Origin: Flavobacterium sediminis | GTDB taxonomy: Bacteria > Bacteroidota > Bacteroidia > Flavobacteriales > Flavobacteriaceae | Direction: 5' to 3' | Assembly (NCBI RefSeq): GCF_003148385.1 | Contig: NZ_CP029463.1 | Span: 3,286,001 to 3,350,000, forward strand | DNA: 64,000 nt | In this document: one piece after another, positions 54,717 through 63,483 of the stretch | Numbering within the stretch: position 1 is the first letter of the stretch | Layout: every line of letters begins with the position of its first letter | The notes under the pieces: model-generated | What the model was told of the DNA's origin: nothing | Database searches by the model: none | The model's input: the letters and a program-made list of their open reading frames with translations, nothing else | Program-made: the position numbers and the translations under genes

Positions 54717-55520
54717 ATGGAATACAAAGCAAAATATATAACTCCCGATATTAAACTTTCCTGGTATGAGGATACGTTCTTTAAATCAGATATCATGTTT
54801 GATCATCACATGCTGATCTGGTTTATTTCGGGAGAAACTAAGATTGTACAAACTGATGCAACTTACATTTTTAAAAAAGGAGATATTTTTTTAATCCCGA
54901 GAAACCAGCTGGCAACAATCATTAATTACCCGAAACACGGACAGCCTCATAAAACAGTGGTAATGCATTTATCAGTAGAAAGATTACGAACTTTTTATGC
55001 AAATTTAAATGTGAAACCGAAAGCTTTAGAATCACAAAAAATATATTGTTTTACTAAACATCCTTTATTAGAGAGTTGTCTTTCTTCATTGATTCCCTAT
55101 TTTGAAATGAAAGACCTTCCTAAAGATATTGCTTCATTAAAAATAACGGAGGCTATTAGCGTTCTAAGGGCAATTGACAAAAGCATAGACAATATTCTGG
55201 CTAACTTTGAAGAACCCGGAAAAATCAGCTTGATCGATTATATGGAAAAAAACTTTATGTTCAATTTATCCTTAGAAAAATTCAGCTATCTGACAGGTCG
55301 GAGCCTTACTACTTTTAAGCGTGACTTTAGCAAAGCTTTTAACACCACACCGCAACGATGGCTTACCCGAAAACGATTAGAGCTTGCTCACTATCAAATC
55401 TCTGAAAAGAACAAAAGACCTATAGATGTTTGCTATGAGGTAGGATTTGAAAATTTATCTCACTTTTCTCATGCTTTCAAAAAACATTTCGGATATCCGC
55501 CAACTAAATTAACAGAATGA
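54717..55520 (+). CDS. AraC-family transcriptional regulator
   Basis: The 267-residue protein has an N-terminal cupin-like sensor part and C-terminal AraC double helix-turn-helix (LEKFSYLTGRSLTTFKRDF, then PIDVCYEVGFENLSHFSHAF). It probably regulates the neighbouring SDR gene. Confidence 0.92.
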   Translation: MEYKAKYITPDIKLSWYEDTFFKSDIMFDHHMLIWFISGETKIVQTDATYIFKKGDIFLIPRNQLATIINYPKHGQPHKTVVMHLSVERLRTFYANLNVKPKALESQKIYCFTKHPLLESCLSSLIPYFEMKDLPKDIASLKITEAISVLRAIDKSIDNILANFEEPGKISLIDYMEKNFMFNLSLEKFSYLTGRSLTTFKRDFSKAFNTTPQRWLTRKRLELAHYQISEKNKRPIDVCYEVGFENLSHFSHAFKKHFGYPPTKLTE

Positions 55521-55642
55521 AAAACTTATATTAGCAATTAAATAGTATTGATTTTTAAGTAATTGATAACATATTATAAAAAGTTAATATCGATAAAAAT
55601 AATAAGTTATCACAAAACCGGAACTATTCTTATGAACTTCCT

Positions 55643-55650
55643 TATATTTG
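55643..55650 (+). promoter_or_regulatory. -7 element upstream of Rrf2 gene
   Basis: TATATTTG lies 23 nt before the GTG start at 55674. GGAACT...ACTTCC at 55620-55641 is an imperfect dyad that could be an operator. Confidence 0.45.
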
Positions 55651-55673
55651 AAAATTAAAGCTGTGATCTTAAA

Positions 55674-56108
55674 GTGATATCCAAGAAAACAAAATATGCT
55701 ATAAATGCACTTGTTTACCTTGCTAAAAACAAGGAGGAGCAACCTATTTCCGTCAGCAAAATTGCTAATGAACAGAATATCCCGCTTAAGTTTTTAGAAT
55801 CTATTTTAGTCGAACTCAAAAATGCTCGTATTTTAAACAGTAAAAAAGGAAAATACGGAGGCTACTTCCTAAATGGTACACCCGATGAAATCCACATGGC
55901 TAAGGTCATGCGATTATTTGACGGAGCCATTGCCCTACTTCCTTGTGTAACCTATCAATTTTATGAAAAATGCGATGAATGTACTGATGAAGAAACCTGT
56001 GGGATTCGGCAAATAGCTATGGAAATCAGAAATGAAACCGTAAAAAGACTGAAAGCCGCTACCCTTTCCGACATCATCAACAGAGAGAAAAAATTGAAGA
56101 AAAAATAA
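55674..56108 (+). CDS. Rrf2-family transcriptional regulator
   Basis: This 144-residue regulator has a GTG start. The winged helix is at about 1-80 (KYAINALVYLAKNKEEQPIS) and is followed by a Cys cluster (C in LLPCVTYQF, then CDECTDEETC) that could bind an Fe-S cluster. It is upstream of a DUF2490 gene and a PiT permease and probably regulates them. Confidence 0.9.
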   Translation: MISKKTKYAINALVYLAKNKEEQPISVSKIANEQNIPLKFLESILVELKNARILNSKKGKYGGYFLNGTPDEIHMAKVMRLFDGAIALLPCVTYQFYEKCDECTDEETCGIRQIAMEIRNETVKRLKAATLSDIINREKKLKKK

Positions 56109-56189
56109 TTTTTTTATTTTTATATCCTATTTATTTGGTAGGAATTATATGTTTTAATTACTTTGTCATGATTTTAATCCATGACTTAA

Positions 56190-56926
56190 ATGAAATCCAA
56201 TTTAAAAATTACTTTAAGCATACTCCTGATATGTCTCTTATCTATTCGGGGACAGCCCAGAAAAAAGTAGTTACCCAACAACTCTTATGGTCACGCTATT
56301 ACTTAAGATTAAAATTCAATGAAAACTATCAACTCCATCAGGAATTAGAGGAGAGAACTTATTCTTTTCCCTGGAGACAGCACCAATTCGTATCAAGAAC
56401 TCAACTGGAACGGAAATTAGGTAAAGCTTGGAATACGGCACTGGGGTTTACATACTTCGTGCAATCACTTCCTCAAGATCCTTCCGTAACCAATTATCAC
56501 AATCAAACAGAACTACGCCCACAGTTTGAAATAGCCTGTTTACAAAAAATATCTGAAAAATTAAGTTTACACCACCGTTACTGGCTGGAATTTCGCTATA
56601 ACGAACAATCCGATCATTCCTTTGCTTTTCAAAATAACAGATTTCGTTACAAACTGGAATTAAGGTACTCTCCTAACGATCACTTCGTTCTCAAAGCATT
56701 TGATGAACTCCATCTGAATCTCAACGGAGGAACACAGCAAAATATCTTTAATCAAAACCGTTATGGAGCAAGCATTCACTATAAAGCAAACCAAAACTAT
56801 GGATTTGAATTAGGTTACCTTAATTGGTTCCAGCAACAAAATTCCGGAATTGATTTTTACAACCGAAATATCATAAGGCTGACTTTCCATCAGTCAATAG
56901 ATTTTACTAAACATCATAACAATTAA
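56190..56926 (+). pseudogene. DUF2490-family outer membrane protein with a frameshift after the signal peptide
   Basis: ATG 56190 opens a signal peptide (MKSNLKITLSILLICLLSIR) in one frame that stops at 56268. The body (QKKVVTQQLLWSRYYLRLKF, beta-barrel-like, ending at 56926) continues in the -1 frame and is DUF2490-like. A single extra base in the G4 run at 56248-56251 would restore one frame with a normal cleavage site. The site also contains A_AAA_AAG directly before the TAG, so recoding is possible. An alternative start at TTG 56135 gives no signal peptide. May be mutation, sequencing error or slippage. Confidence 0.65.
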
Positions 56927-56928
56927 TC

Positions 56929-57945
56929 ATGTCAGAACTATTTACTCCCCTAACCGTTCCGTTCCTTTTAGCCATGTTCTTAGCGATCAATATGGGAGGT
57001 AGCGGAACTTCACCTGCTTTTGCAGCAGCTTACGGAGCCAATGTTATCCAGCGTACCTTAATTCCTGGTTTGTTCGGAATCATGGTACTTTGCGGAGCCT
57101 TAATTGCCGGAAAAGAAGTATCACTAACCTTAGGAAAAGGACTGTTGGAACAATCTTTTTTCACACCATTGAATACTTCCGTGATATTGCTTTCCATTAG
57201 CTTATCATTACTTTTGGCTAATGTAATAGGCGTTCCCCAATCCACAAGTCAGGCAACGGTATTAGCTATTTCGGGGGCTGCGACGGCCTTAAGCGGATTG
57301 AATACACAAAAACTATTTTATGAAATTATACCTACCTGGGTCATTTTACCTATCGTATCTTTTGCTATCATGTATATTTCATCGAAATGGATTTTCCCTT
57401 TACTGAAAGCAAAAATTTTTACTGAAAATTATTCCCATCTGAGAGAACACAAAATATTAAAAATCTTATTACTGTTGGCCTCTATGTATGTTGCCTTTTC
57501 TATCGGAGCCAATAACGTTGCTAATGCTGCTGCTCCCATTGCTTCATTAGCTGTAAATGAAATGACTAAAGAAGCTCAAACCTTTTTACCGATTACGATC
57601 TTATCCGTATTGGTCGTTGCTCCCTGTTTTGCCATAGGAAGTTCTCTCTTAGGTCATAAAGTGACACAAAAGACAGGCAAAGAAATCGTTAAGGTCAGTC
57701 CTTTTCAGGCAATGGTACTATCATTAATAGTTGCCAGTTTGCTACTTTTAGCTTCTGTTACTTCCGGTATTCCTACTTCTTTAGTGCAACTAAACGGAGC
57801 GGCCTTTATAGCATTGAGTGTCAATACTAACGGAATCAAAAATACCTTAAAGAATAAAACTGTTAAACAGTTCTTCTTTATTTGGATCATAGCTCCCTTT
57901 TTTGCCTATTTATTAAGTTACAGTTTAATATTGCTTTTAAAATAA
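56929..57945 (+). CDS. Inorganic anion (phosphate/sulfate) permease, PiT family
   Basis: This 338-residue integral membrane protein has about 9-10 TM helices and the duplicated PiT motif: MGGSGTSPAFAAAYGAN in the N half and SIGANNVANAAAP in the C half. It imports phosphate or sulfate with a cation. It starts 3 bp after the DUF2490 stop and belongs to the Rrf2 group. With an Fe-S-type Rrf2 regulator, sulfate is as likely as phosphate. Confidence 0.9.
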   Translation: MSELFTPLTVPFLLAMFLAINMGGSGTSPAFAAAYGANVIQRTLIPGLFGIMVLCGALIAGKEVSLTLGKGLLEQSFFTPLNTSVILLSISLSLLLANVIGVPQSTSQATVLAISGAATALSGLNTQKLFYEIIPTWVILPIVSFAIMYISSKWIFPLLKAKIFTENYSHLREHKILKILLLLASMYVAFSIGANNVANAAAPIASLAVNEMTKEAQTFLPITILSVLVVAPCFAIGSSLLGHKVTQKTGKEIVKVSPFQAMVLSLIVASLLLLASVTSGIPTSLVQLNGAAFIALSVNTNGIKNTLKNKTVKQFFFIWIIAPFFAYLLSYSLILLLK

Positions 57946-58114
57946 TGATCTCAAACTACCCATTTATTATTTTAAATATCTGAAGATACAGAGTGGTTTC
58001 TTTCGAAAAGAAAGCACAATTCATCCTGTGAAAATGACAATTCGGAAATTATATTTTTTAAAAGCCATACAAAAAAATGAATTTTGAACAGTCTAATCTC
58101 AATTCAATAAAAAT

Positions 58115-58744
58115 ATGGAACAAGTAGTTAAAATTTTAATTTACATTCACGCTTCGTTAGGAGGCGTTGCACTAATAACGGGATTGGTTGCTATCCTTAC
58201 CCCAAAAGGACAAACCGCTCATAAAAAATCAGGATCAGTCTTTTTCTATGCCATGCTGGCATCTGTAATTATTTCTATGTTTGTTGCCCTTTCTCCTAAT
58301 CATCACAATCCGTTTTTATTTGCTATAGGTATTTTTAGTTTGTACTTTATCTTAACAGGATTCCGAGCCTTAAAATTCAAAAAACAAAATACTAATTTAA
58401 CTGTCGATCGATGGATTTCGGTAACTATGATCATTACCGGAGTTTTAATGATCTTACTACCTGTTATAGTAGCTAAAAATAGCAACATTATACTTACCGT
58501 TTTCGGCGCTTTCGGAATACTATTTTCTGTAAAAGACCTTATTTTATATAAAAAACCAAAGCAATTAAGAAAAAGCTGGCTCAGATTGCATTTAAGTAAA
58601 ATGTTAGGTGGCTATATAGCGGCTACAACTGCATTTGTTGTGGTTAATCAATTTTTTCCAAGTTTTTACGGTTGGTTTATTCCGGGAATTATAGGCGGAT
58701 TTATTATTGCATATTGGAACAGAAAAATCACTAAAAAAGCATAA
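58115..58744 (+). CDS. DUF2306-like membrane protein
   Basis: This 209-residue protein has about seven TM helices. The start IYIHASLGGVALITGLVAIL, followed by KGQTAHKKSGSVFFYAM, is typical of DUF2306-type predicted membrane proteins. Function unknown. Single gene. Confidence 0.75.
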   Translation: MEQVVKILIYIHASLGGVALITGLVAILTPKGQTAHKKSGSVFFYAMLASVIISMFVALSPNHHNPFLFAIGIFSLYFILTGFRALKFKKQNTNLTVDRWISVTMIITGVLMILLPVIVAKNSNIILTVFGAFGILFSVKDLILYKKPKQLRKSWLRLHLSKMLGGYIAATTAFVVVNQFFPSFYGWFIPGIIGGFIIAYWNRKITKKA

Positions 58745-58805
58745 TCACTAAAAAGTAGCTCAAATACTCAAAATCGGTATTCAAAATTTTCTTATGTTTT
58801 TTCCT

Positions 58806-58813
58806 TATATTTG
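58806..58813 (+). promoter_or_regulatory. -7 element upstream of Pr6Pr gene
   Basis: TATATTTG lies 37 nt before the ATG at 58851. Confidence 0.45.
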
Positions 58814-58850
58814 ATAAGAAGTATAATATCCTGTTCAACAAATTCTGAGC

Positions 58851-59480
58851 ATGCAAAAGAAAATCGAATTTATAGGGCTTGGTCTCGGGTGGTTTGCAAT
58901 TATTACCCAATTCATTTTAATGATTCAAAACAGGCAAGCCTCTATCGCTGAATCTATTATTCGGTTTTTCAGTTTTTTTACAATCTTGACCAATTTGCTG
59001 GTTACTCTTTTTTTTACGATAAAAGCATTAAACATTACTACATTTAAACTATTTCATAAAAAAGAAACCCCTACTGCATTAACCTCCTTTATCCTGATTG
59101 TTGGCATTGTTTATACAATAGTTTTGAGAAAAATTTGGGATCCCAAAGGCTTACAACTTATTGTTGATGAACTACTTCATACAGTAATCCCTTTGTACAT
59201 GTTTTTATATTGGCTCCTATATACCCATCGAAGTAGACTCAGTTTACCAAAAGTATTTCAATGGTTACTATATCCTGTATGCTATATTTCATTTATTTTG
59301 ATCAGAGGTACTTTGTCCGGGTTTTATCCCTACCCTTTTTTAAATGTTACTACTATCGGTTATCAAAAGACACTACTGAATATTGGCATCATTTTAGTAT
59401 TGATACTGGTAACAATATCTATTCTGACATTAGCAAATAACAAAAGAAACAATACTAACCTAAAAAACAACCCGTTATGA
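58851..59480 (+). CDS. Pr6Pr-family membrane protein
   Basis: This 209-residue protein has six TM helices, with conserved FFSFFTILTNLLV, WDPKGLQLIVDELLHTVIP and LIRGTLSGFYPYPFLNV. It belongs to the Pr6Pr/FAR-17A-like family of unknown function. Its stop overlaps the next gene by 4 bp. Confidence 0.85.
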   Translation: MQKKIEFIGLGLGWFAIITQFILMIQNRQASIAESIIRFFSFFTILTNLLVTLFFTIKALNITTFKLFHKKETPTALTSFILIVGIVYTIVLRKIWDPKGLQLIVDELLHTVIPLYMFLYWLLYTHRSRLSLPKVFQWLLYPVCYISFILIRGTLSGFYPYPFLNVTTIGYQKTLLNIGIILVLILVTISILTLANNKRNNTNLKNNPL

Positions 59481-59905
59481 AACATTTAAAAACACTGGCT
59501 TTTCTTATATTGGTCACGATCTTTACAGAATCCTGCTCTTCAACTCAAAAAACAGCAGATGAAAATATTTATGGAAAAACTTGGGAATTAGAGTATCTCT
59601 CCGGTCCACGAATCGCTTTTGAAGGGCTTTTTCCGAACAAAAAGCCAATGATTTCTTTTAATAAGGAAACTCAAAAAGTTGAAGGTAATGCCGGTTGTAA
59701 CGGATATTCTGCCGGTTTTACGATAAATGGAGATGCTATTTCTTTTGAAGAACCCGGAATCTCAACCATGATGTATTGTGGTGAAGGAGAACCTTTTTTC
59801 CTGAAAACTGTAAAACTGGTAAATAAATATAAAATTGATGAAAACGGAAAGCTTAATTTGATGATCGGAGATGTTTCTATGATGCGATTTAAAGAAGTAA
59901 AATAA
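59477..59905 (+). CDS. META-domain lipoprotein (HslJ-like)
   Basis: This 142-residue protein has a lipobox (TESC) and one META domain (VEGNAGCNGYSAGF, STMMYCGEGEPFFLKTV). Such proteins are envelope stress or heat-shock related in other bacteria. It overlaps genes on both sides (ATGA and TAATG). Confidence 0.88.
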   Translation: MKHLKTLAFLILVTIFTESCSSTQKTADENIYGKTWELEYLSGPRIAFEGLFPNKKPMISFNKETQKVEGNAGCNGYSAGFTINGDAISFEEPGISTMMYCGEGEPFFLKTVKLVNKYKIDENGKLNLMIGDVSMMRFKEVK

Positions 59906-60699
59906 TGAGAAATTTGGTCTTTCTGATTATAAGCTGTTCAATGACTATAGCCTGCAATAAGGTAAAGTCGTCAGACCATACAACAAAAGAAAACGTCAGT
60001 AAAAGCCCTGCTGTTGAAAACAAAGAAAATAATACAGATTTAACGGAAGGAATTTATTTTACAGCAAATGGTACAGAACCATTCTGGAAACTAAAAATCA
60101 CCGATGAACGAATAACCCTGATAACTCCTGAACAGACTTTTGTAACGCCACACACCGAACCGATTAAAGCAGCAGATGCCAATGTAAAAAGTTATAAAAT
60201 ACATACCGAATCAACAGAATTAAACATTCAAATTAAACATGTTGAATGTCTGAACCAAGCATCAGATAAACAATCAAATTATACGGTTGATATTGAGCTT
60301 AAAAAAGGGCTCGACAAAGATCTTACAATTTTAAAAGGCTGCGGAGATTACATCACTGATTATCGTTTACACGATATTTGGATCCTGGAAGAATTGAATG
60401 GGAAAACAATAGATAGATCCGACTTTAAAAATGAATTTCCTAGAATTGAAATCAATACAAAGACAAATCAATTTATAGGATTTACAGGATGCAATCAAAT
60501 GAACGGTAGTTTGTTCTTCGAAAAAGGACTCCTTCGATTTTCTCAAATCATGACGACAAAAATGATGTGCGAATCCGGTAGTAAAGAAACCGAATTTTTA
60601 AAAGCATTACAAAGTACAACAACCTATACTATTGCTGATAACAGGCTTGTACTTTCTAATTCGGATGGATCTCCTTTAGTTTTTAAAAAAATAGACTGA
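59905..60699 (+). CDS. Lipoprotein with COG3650-like and META domains
   Basis: This 264-residue protein has a lipobox (TIAC), a COG3650-type domain at about 45-150 (YFTANGTEPFWKLKITDERI) and a C-terminal META domain (FTGCNQMNGSLFFE, MTTKMMCESG). It is translationally coupled to the single-META gene before it, so the two probably act together in the envelope. Confidence 0.88.
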   Translation: MRNLVFLIISCSMTIACNKVKSSDHTTKENVSKSPAVENKENNTDLTEGIYFTANGTEPFWKLKITDERITLITPEQTFVTPHTEPIKAADANVKSYKIHTESTELNIQIKHVECLNQASDKQSNYTVDIELKKGLDKDLTILKGCGDYITDYRLHDIWILEELNGKTIDRSDFKNEFPRIEINTKTNQFIGFTGCNQMNGSLFFEKGLLRFSQIMTTKMMCESGSKETEFLKALQSTTTYTIADNRLVLSNSDGSPLVFKKID

Positions 60700-60765
60700 T
60701 ATATCAGAACATAAAGATTTGTAAAAGACGCCGTTTTTTTCTAATTTTATGCTAATCTTTTTTCT

Positions 60766-61233
60766 ATGAAAACTACCGACAGATTGGATATGGCTCTAAA
60801 TAAGCTTTACAAAGCTTTCCACAACGATACGTTGCATCCGGAATGTTGCAACCAATGTGCTGTCGGTAATATTTTAGATCATAACGATTTCTGGAAAAAC
60901 TTTGCGGAACAGCATGGAACACTAGAACTGAATTATTGGGGTCGGGTACATGAACAATTAGGACGTAAATTCAACGGTTATTCTCCGTCTGAACTACTGT
61001 TAATTGAACATACTTTTTTAAATGCCTGCGGTTATCAGCTTCCTTTGCATTACAAACATAAACGTCCGGATGATCCGAAAAATAAAGACATCTTATTTGA
61101 TGGACTGTCAGCTGTGGTTAGTTTACTATGCCAATTAGATGGTATCTCAGATGTTATGGACTGTTCTGCTCTGTTTCAGTATGAAAAGAAAAATACTGCA
61201 ATAAAAAAATCTCCCACATTACAATTTATATAA
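60766..61233 (+). CDS. Conserved Cys-containing protein of unknown function
   Basis: This 155-residue protein has a striking N-terminal CCNQCAVGN motif (about residues 27-35) and another Cys in NACGYQLPLHY. Flavobacterial homologues are sometimes labelled Na+-translocating NADH-quinone reductase subunit F, but no FAD or ferredoxin domain is visible and the label looks wrong. The CCxxC cluster suggests metal binding. Confidence 0.75.
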   Translation: MKTTDRLDMALNKLYKAFHNDTLHPECCNQCAVGNILDHNDFWKNFAEQHGTLELNYWGRVHEQLGRKFNGYSPSELLLIEHTFLNACGYQLPLHYKHKRPDDPKNKDILFDGLSAVVSLLCQLDGISDVMDCSALFQYEKKNTAIKKSPTLQFI

Positions 61234-61244
61234 AATAAAGCATT

Positions 61245-61973
61245 ATGTTCAGGCATCAAGGTAAAAGCAGAACTTTCAAACACAATCTGCGAATCGCTAC
61301 TATATTGTCTTTTGTTGCCGGAATTGTGAATGTCTCCGGCTTTTTAGCGATCAAGCAGCTTACAACAAATGTAACAGGACATTTTGCATTGTTTATCAAT
61401 GATTTTGCACACTTTAAGTTTTGGGTGGGAACTGTTTACTTACTTTATATTTTATCTTTTTTATTAGGTTCCTTTAGTGCCAATTTTTTAGTTGAAAAAT
61501 ACAAAGGAAACACTAAGATCAACGCCTATGTAATTCCCACTGCTATAGAATCATTCATTTTAATTGCTATTGCCGTGATGAGTAACTATAATTTTGGCAT
61601 AACAGACAACACGATCGCCTGCTTATTGCTTTTCGCTATGGGATTACAAAACTCCTACGTTACCAAAATTTCCAATGCCGTAGTCAGAACCACTCACTTA
61701 ACAGGACTTTTTACGGATCTGGGTATCGAATTGTCTCAACTATTCTTCCCTAAATCATATCCCGACAGAAGTAAGATCAAAACAACAATAGCATTAAGAG
61801 TTGTTATCATCTGCGGATTTTTTATGGGAGGCTTGATCGGTGGTTTCTTTTTTTCAGAAATTAACCTGCAATTAAATACACTGCTTATAGCTGCTTCTGT
61901 ATTATTAATAAGTATGTTATACGATCCTTTTAAGTTTAAAATAATCACAACCAAAAGAAAATATCATCATTAA
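61245..61973 (+). CDS. YoaK/DUF1275-family membrane protein
   Basis: This 242-residue protein has six to seven TM helices. The conserved NVSGFLAIKQLTTNVTGH and QNSYVTKISNAVVRTTHLTG identify the DUF1275/YoaK family, function unknown. It starts 11 bp after the preceding gene. Confidence 0.88.
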   Translation: MFRHQGKSRTFKHNLRIATILSFVAGIVNVSGFLAIKQLTTNVTGHFALFINDFAHFKFWVGTVYLLYILSFLLGSFSANFLVEKYKGNTKINAYVIPTAIESFILIAIAVMSNYNFGITDNTIACLLLFAMGLQNSYVTKISNAVVRTTHLTGLFTDLGIELSQLFFPKSYPDRSKIKTTIALRVVIICGFFMGGLIGGFFFSEINLQLNTLLIAASVLLISMLYDPFKFKIITTKRKYHH

Positions 61974-62005
61974 AAAAGCCACTTTACAAAAGTAAAATGG
62001 CTTTT
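61974..62005. terminator. Convergent terminator, DUF1275 gene / efflux operon
   Basis: AAAAGCCACTTTA pairs with TAAAATGGCTTTT (one mismatch), with flanking A and T tracts. Confidence 0.8.
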
Positions 62006-62043
62006 AAAATAAAGGTTAATAGCTATTATTTATTTAAGATCGA

Positions 62044-63483
62044 TTAATTCCATCCACCACCAAGGGCTCTGTAAATAGTAACCATAGCATTCATTTGCTG
62101 CATTTTTATTTCAATCAGGTCAAATTTAGCTTCCAAAGCATCTCTTTGCGTTAACAAAACTTCCATATAATCAGCTCTGGCTGATTTAAACAGGTCATTG
62201 GAAATCGTAATTGACTGTGTTAAAGCATCTACTTCCTGAGTTTTCAAGTTGTAACTACTCTCCAAATTCTGAATTTTTGACATTTGGTTAGAAACTTCAA
62301 TATAAGCCTTAAGAATTGTTCTCTCATAGTCATATACCGCCTGAATTTGTTTTGAATTAGCATTGAAATATGTTGCTTTAATAGCATTTCGGTTAATTAA
62401 AGGAGCAACTAAATCACCTGCTAATGAATACATTAAAGATTCAGGTTTTACCAGATAACTCGGATTAAATGCTTTATATCCTATTCCTGCTGAAATACCT
62501 AATGAAGGATAAAATAATGCCTTAGCTGATTTCACATCGAGTTTTGTTGCTGCCAATTCTAGTTCGGCTTGTTTAATATCCGGACGATTAGCTAATAAAT
62601 CAGACGGCAAACCTGCATGTACTACATTAGGAACCAAATTGTCAAAACTATCCGAACTTCTATCAACATGTTGTGGAAATCTACCGATCAGGAAATTAAT
62701 TCTGTTTTCAGTTTCCACAATTTTCTGCTTGATCTCAAACTGCATTTCTTGGGTCTTTAATACCTGAGCCTGAAATCTTTTTACTGCCAATTCATTAGAA
62801 CGGGCTGCCTGTTTCAATAGTTTAACAATATCTAAAGCTTTAGTCTGAATGGTAATATTTTGATTGACTACTTCCAACTGATTGTCTAAAGCTAATAATT
62901 CATAATAAGAATCTGCTATTTCAGAGATCAGATTGGTCACCATAAAGTTCTTTCCTTCAACGGTTGACAAATAACGGCTAACCGCTGCTTTTTTAGCATT
63001 GTGTAGCTTGTTCCAGATATCTACTTCCCAAGTTGCATATGCACCTGCCATATAATCCTGAAGCGGCTCGGGCATCTCTTTACCGGGTTCAATTTCAGTT
63101 GTTGCCTCCATAGCACCAATATTCGTATATCGGGATGCTTTTTCAAATCCGGCTCCTCCTTTTAGACCGATAAACGGTAAATACTCACCTTTACGTGCTC
63201 TGATTTCATTTCTGGAAATCTCTATTTCTTGTAACGTAATGTTTAGCTCCTGATTGTTTACCAATGCAGTATCGATCAAAGCTTGTAAATACGGATCTGT
63301 AAAATAGTTCTTCCACTGTAATTTTCCCGAATTAACAGTATCCTGTGCCAGAGCAGCATAAGCTTCCGGAACTGTATTGTTTTCTTGTCTTGGCGTTATA
63401 TTACCGGGTAACTTACAAGACGCTAATGCTAACAATACGCAGGTTATACCTGCGTATTTGTATATTCTTATTTTATTCTTCAT
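62044..63483 (-). CDS. RND efflux outer membrane factor (TolC/OprM-like lipoprotein)
   Basis: This 479-residue protein has a lipobox (LALASC) and two outer-membrane-efflux domains. Motifs include TWEVDIWNKLHNAKKAA and LPSDLLANRPDIKQAELELA, typical of the NodT/OprM branch. ATG 63483 is preferred over an in-frame TTG at 63489. It overlaps the end of the RND pump gene by 11 bp. It forms the outer channel of the pump. Confidence 0.94.
   Translation of the reverse strand: MKNKIRIYKYAGITCVLLALASCKLPGNITPRQENNTVPEAYAALAQDTVNSGKLQWKNYFTDPYLQALIDTALVNNQELNITLQEIEISRNEIRARKGEYLPFIGLKGGAGFEKASRYTNIGAMEATTEIEPGKEMPEPLQDYMAGAYATWEVDIWNKLHNAKKAAVSRYLSTVEGKNFMVTNLISEIADSYYELLALDNQLEVVNQNITIQTKALDIVKLLKQAARSNELAVKRFQAQVLKTQEMQFEIKQKIVETENRINFLIGRFPQHVDRSSDSFDNLVPNVVHAGLPSDLLANRPDIKQAELELAATKLDVKSAKALFYPSLGISAGIGYKAFNPSYLVKPESLMYSLAGDLVAPLINRNAIKATYFNANSKQIQAVYDYERTILKAYIEVSNQMSKIQNLESSYNLKTQEVDALTQSITISNDLFKSARADYMEVLLTQRDALEAKFDLIEIKMQQMNAMVTIYRALGGGWN
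63434..63458 (-). other. Perfect 11-bp inverted repeat inside the 5' coding part of the outer membrane factor gene
   Basis: AATACGCAGGT (63434-63444) and ACCTGCGTATT (63448-63458) are exact reverse complements with a 3-nt loop. In mRNA this is a strong hairpin over codons about 9-17, just past the pump stop. Confidence 0.7.

Noticed and set aside
60766..61233. NADH-quinone reductase subunit F
   Set aside because: No ferredoxin, FAD or NADH-binding motifs, and far too short.
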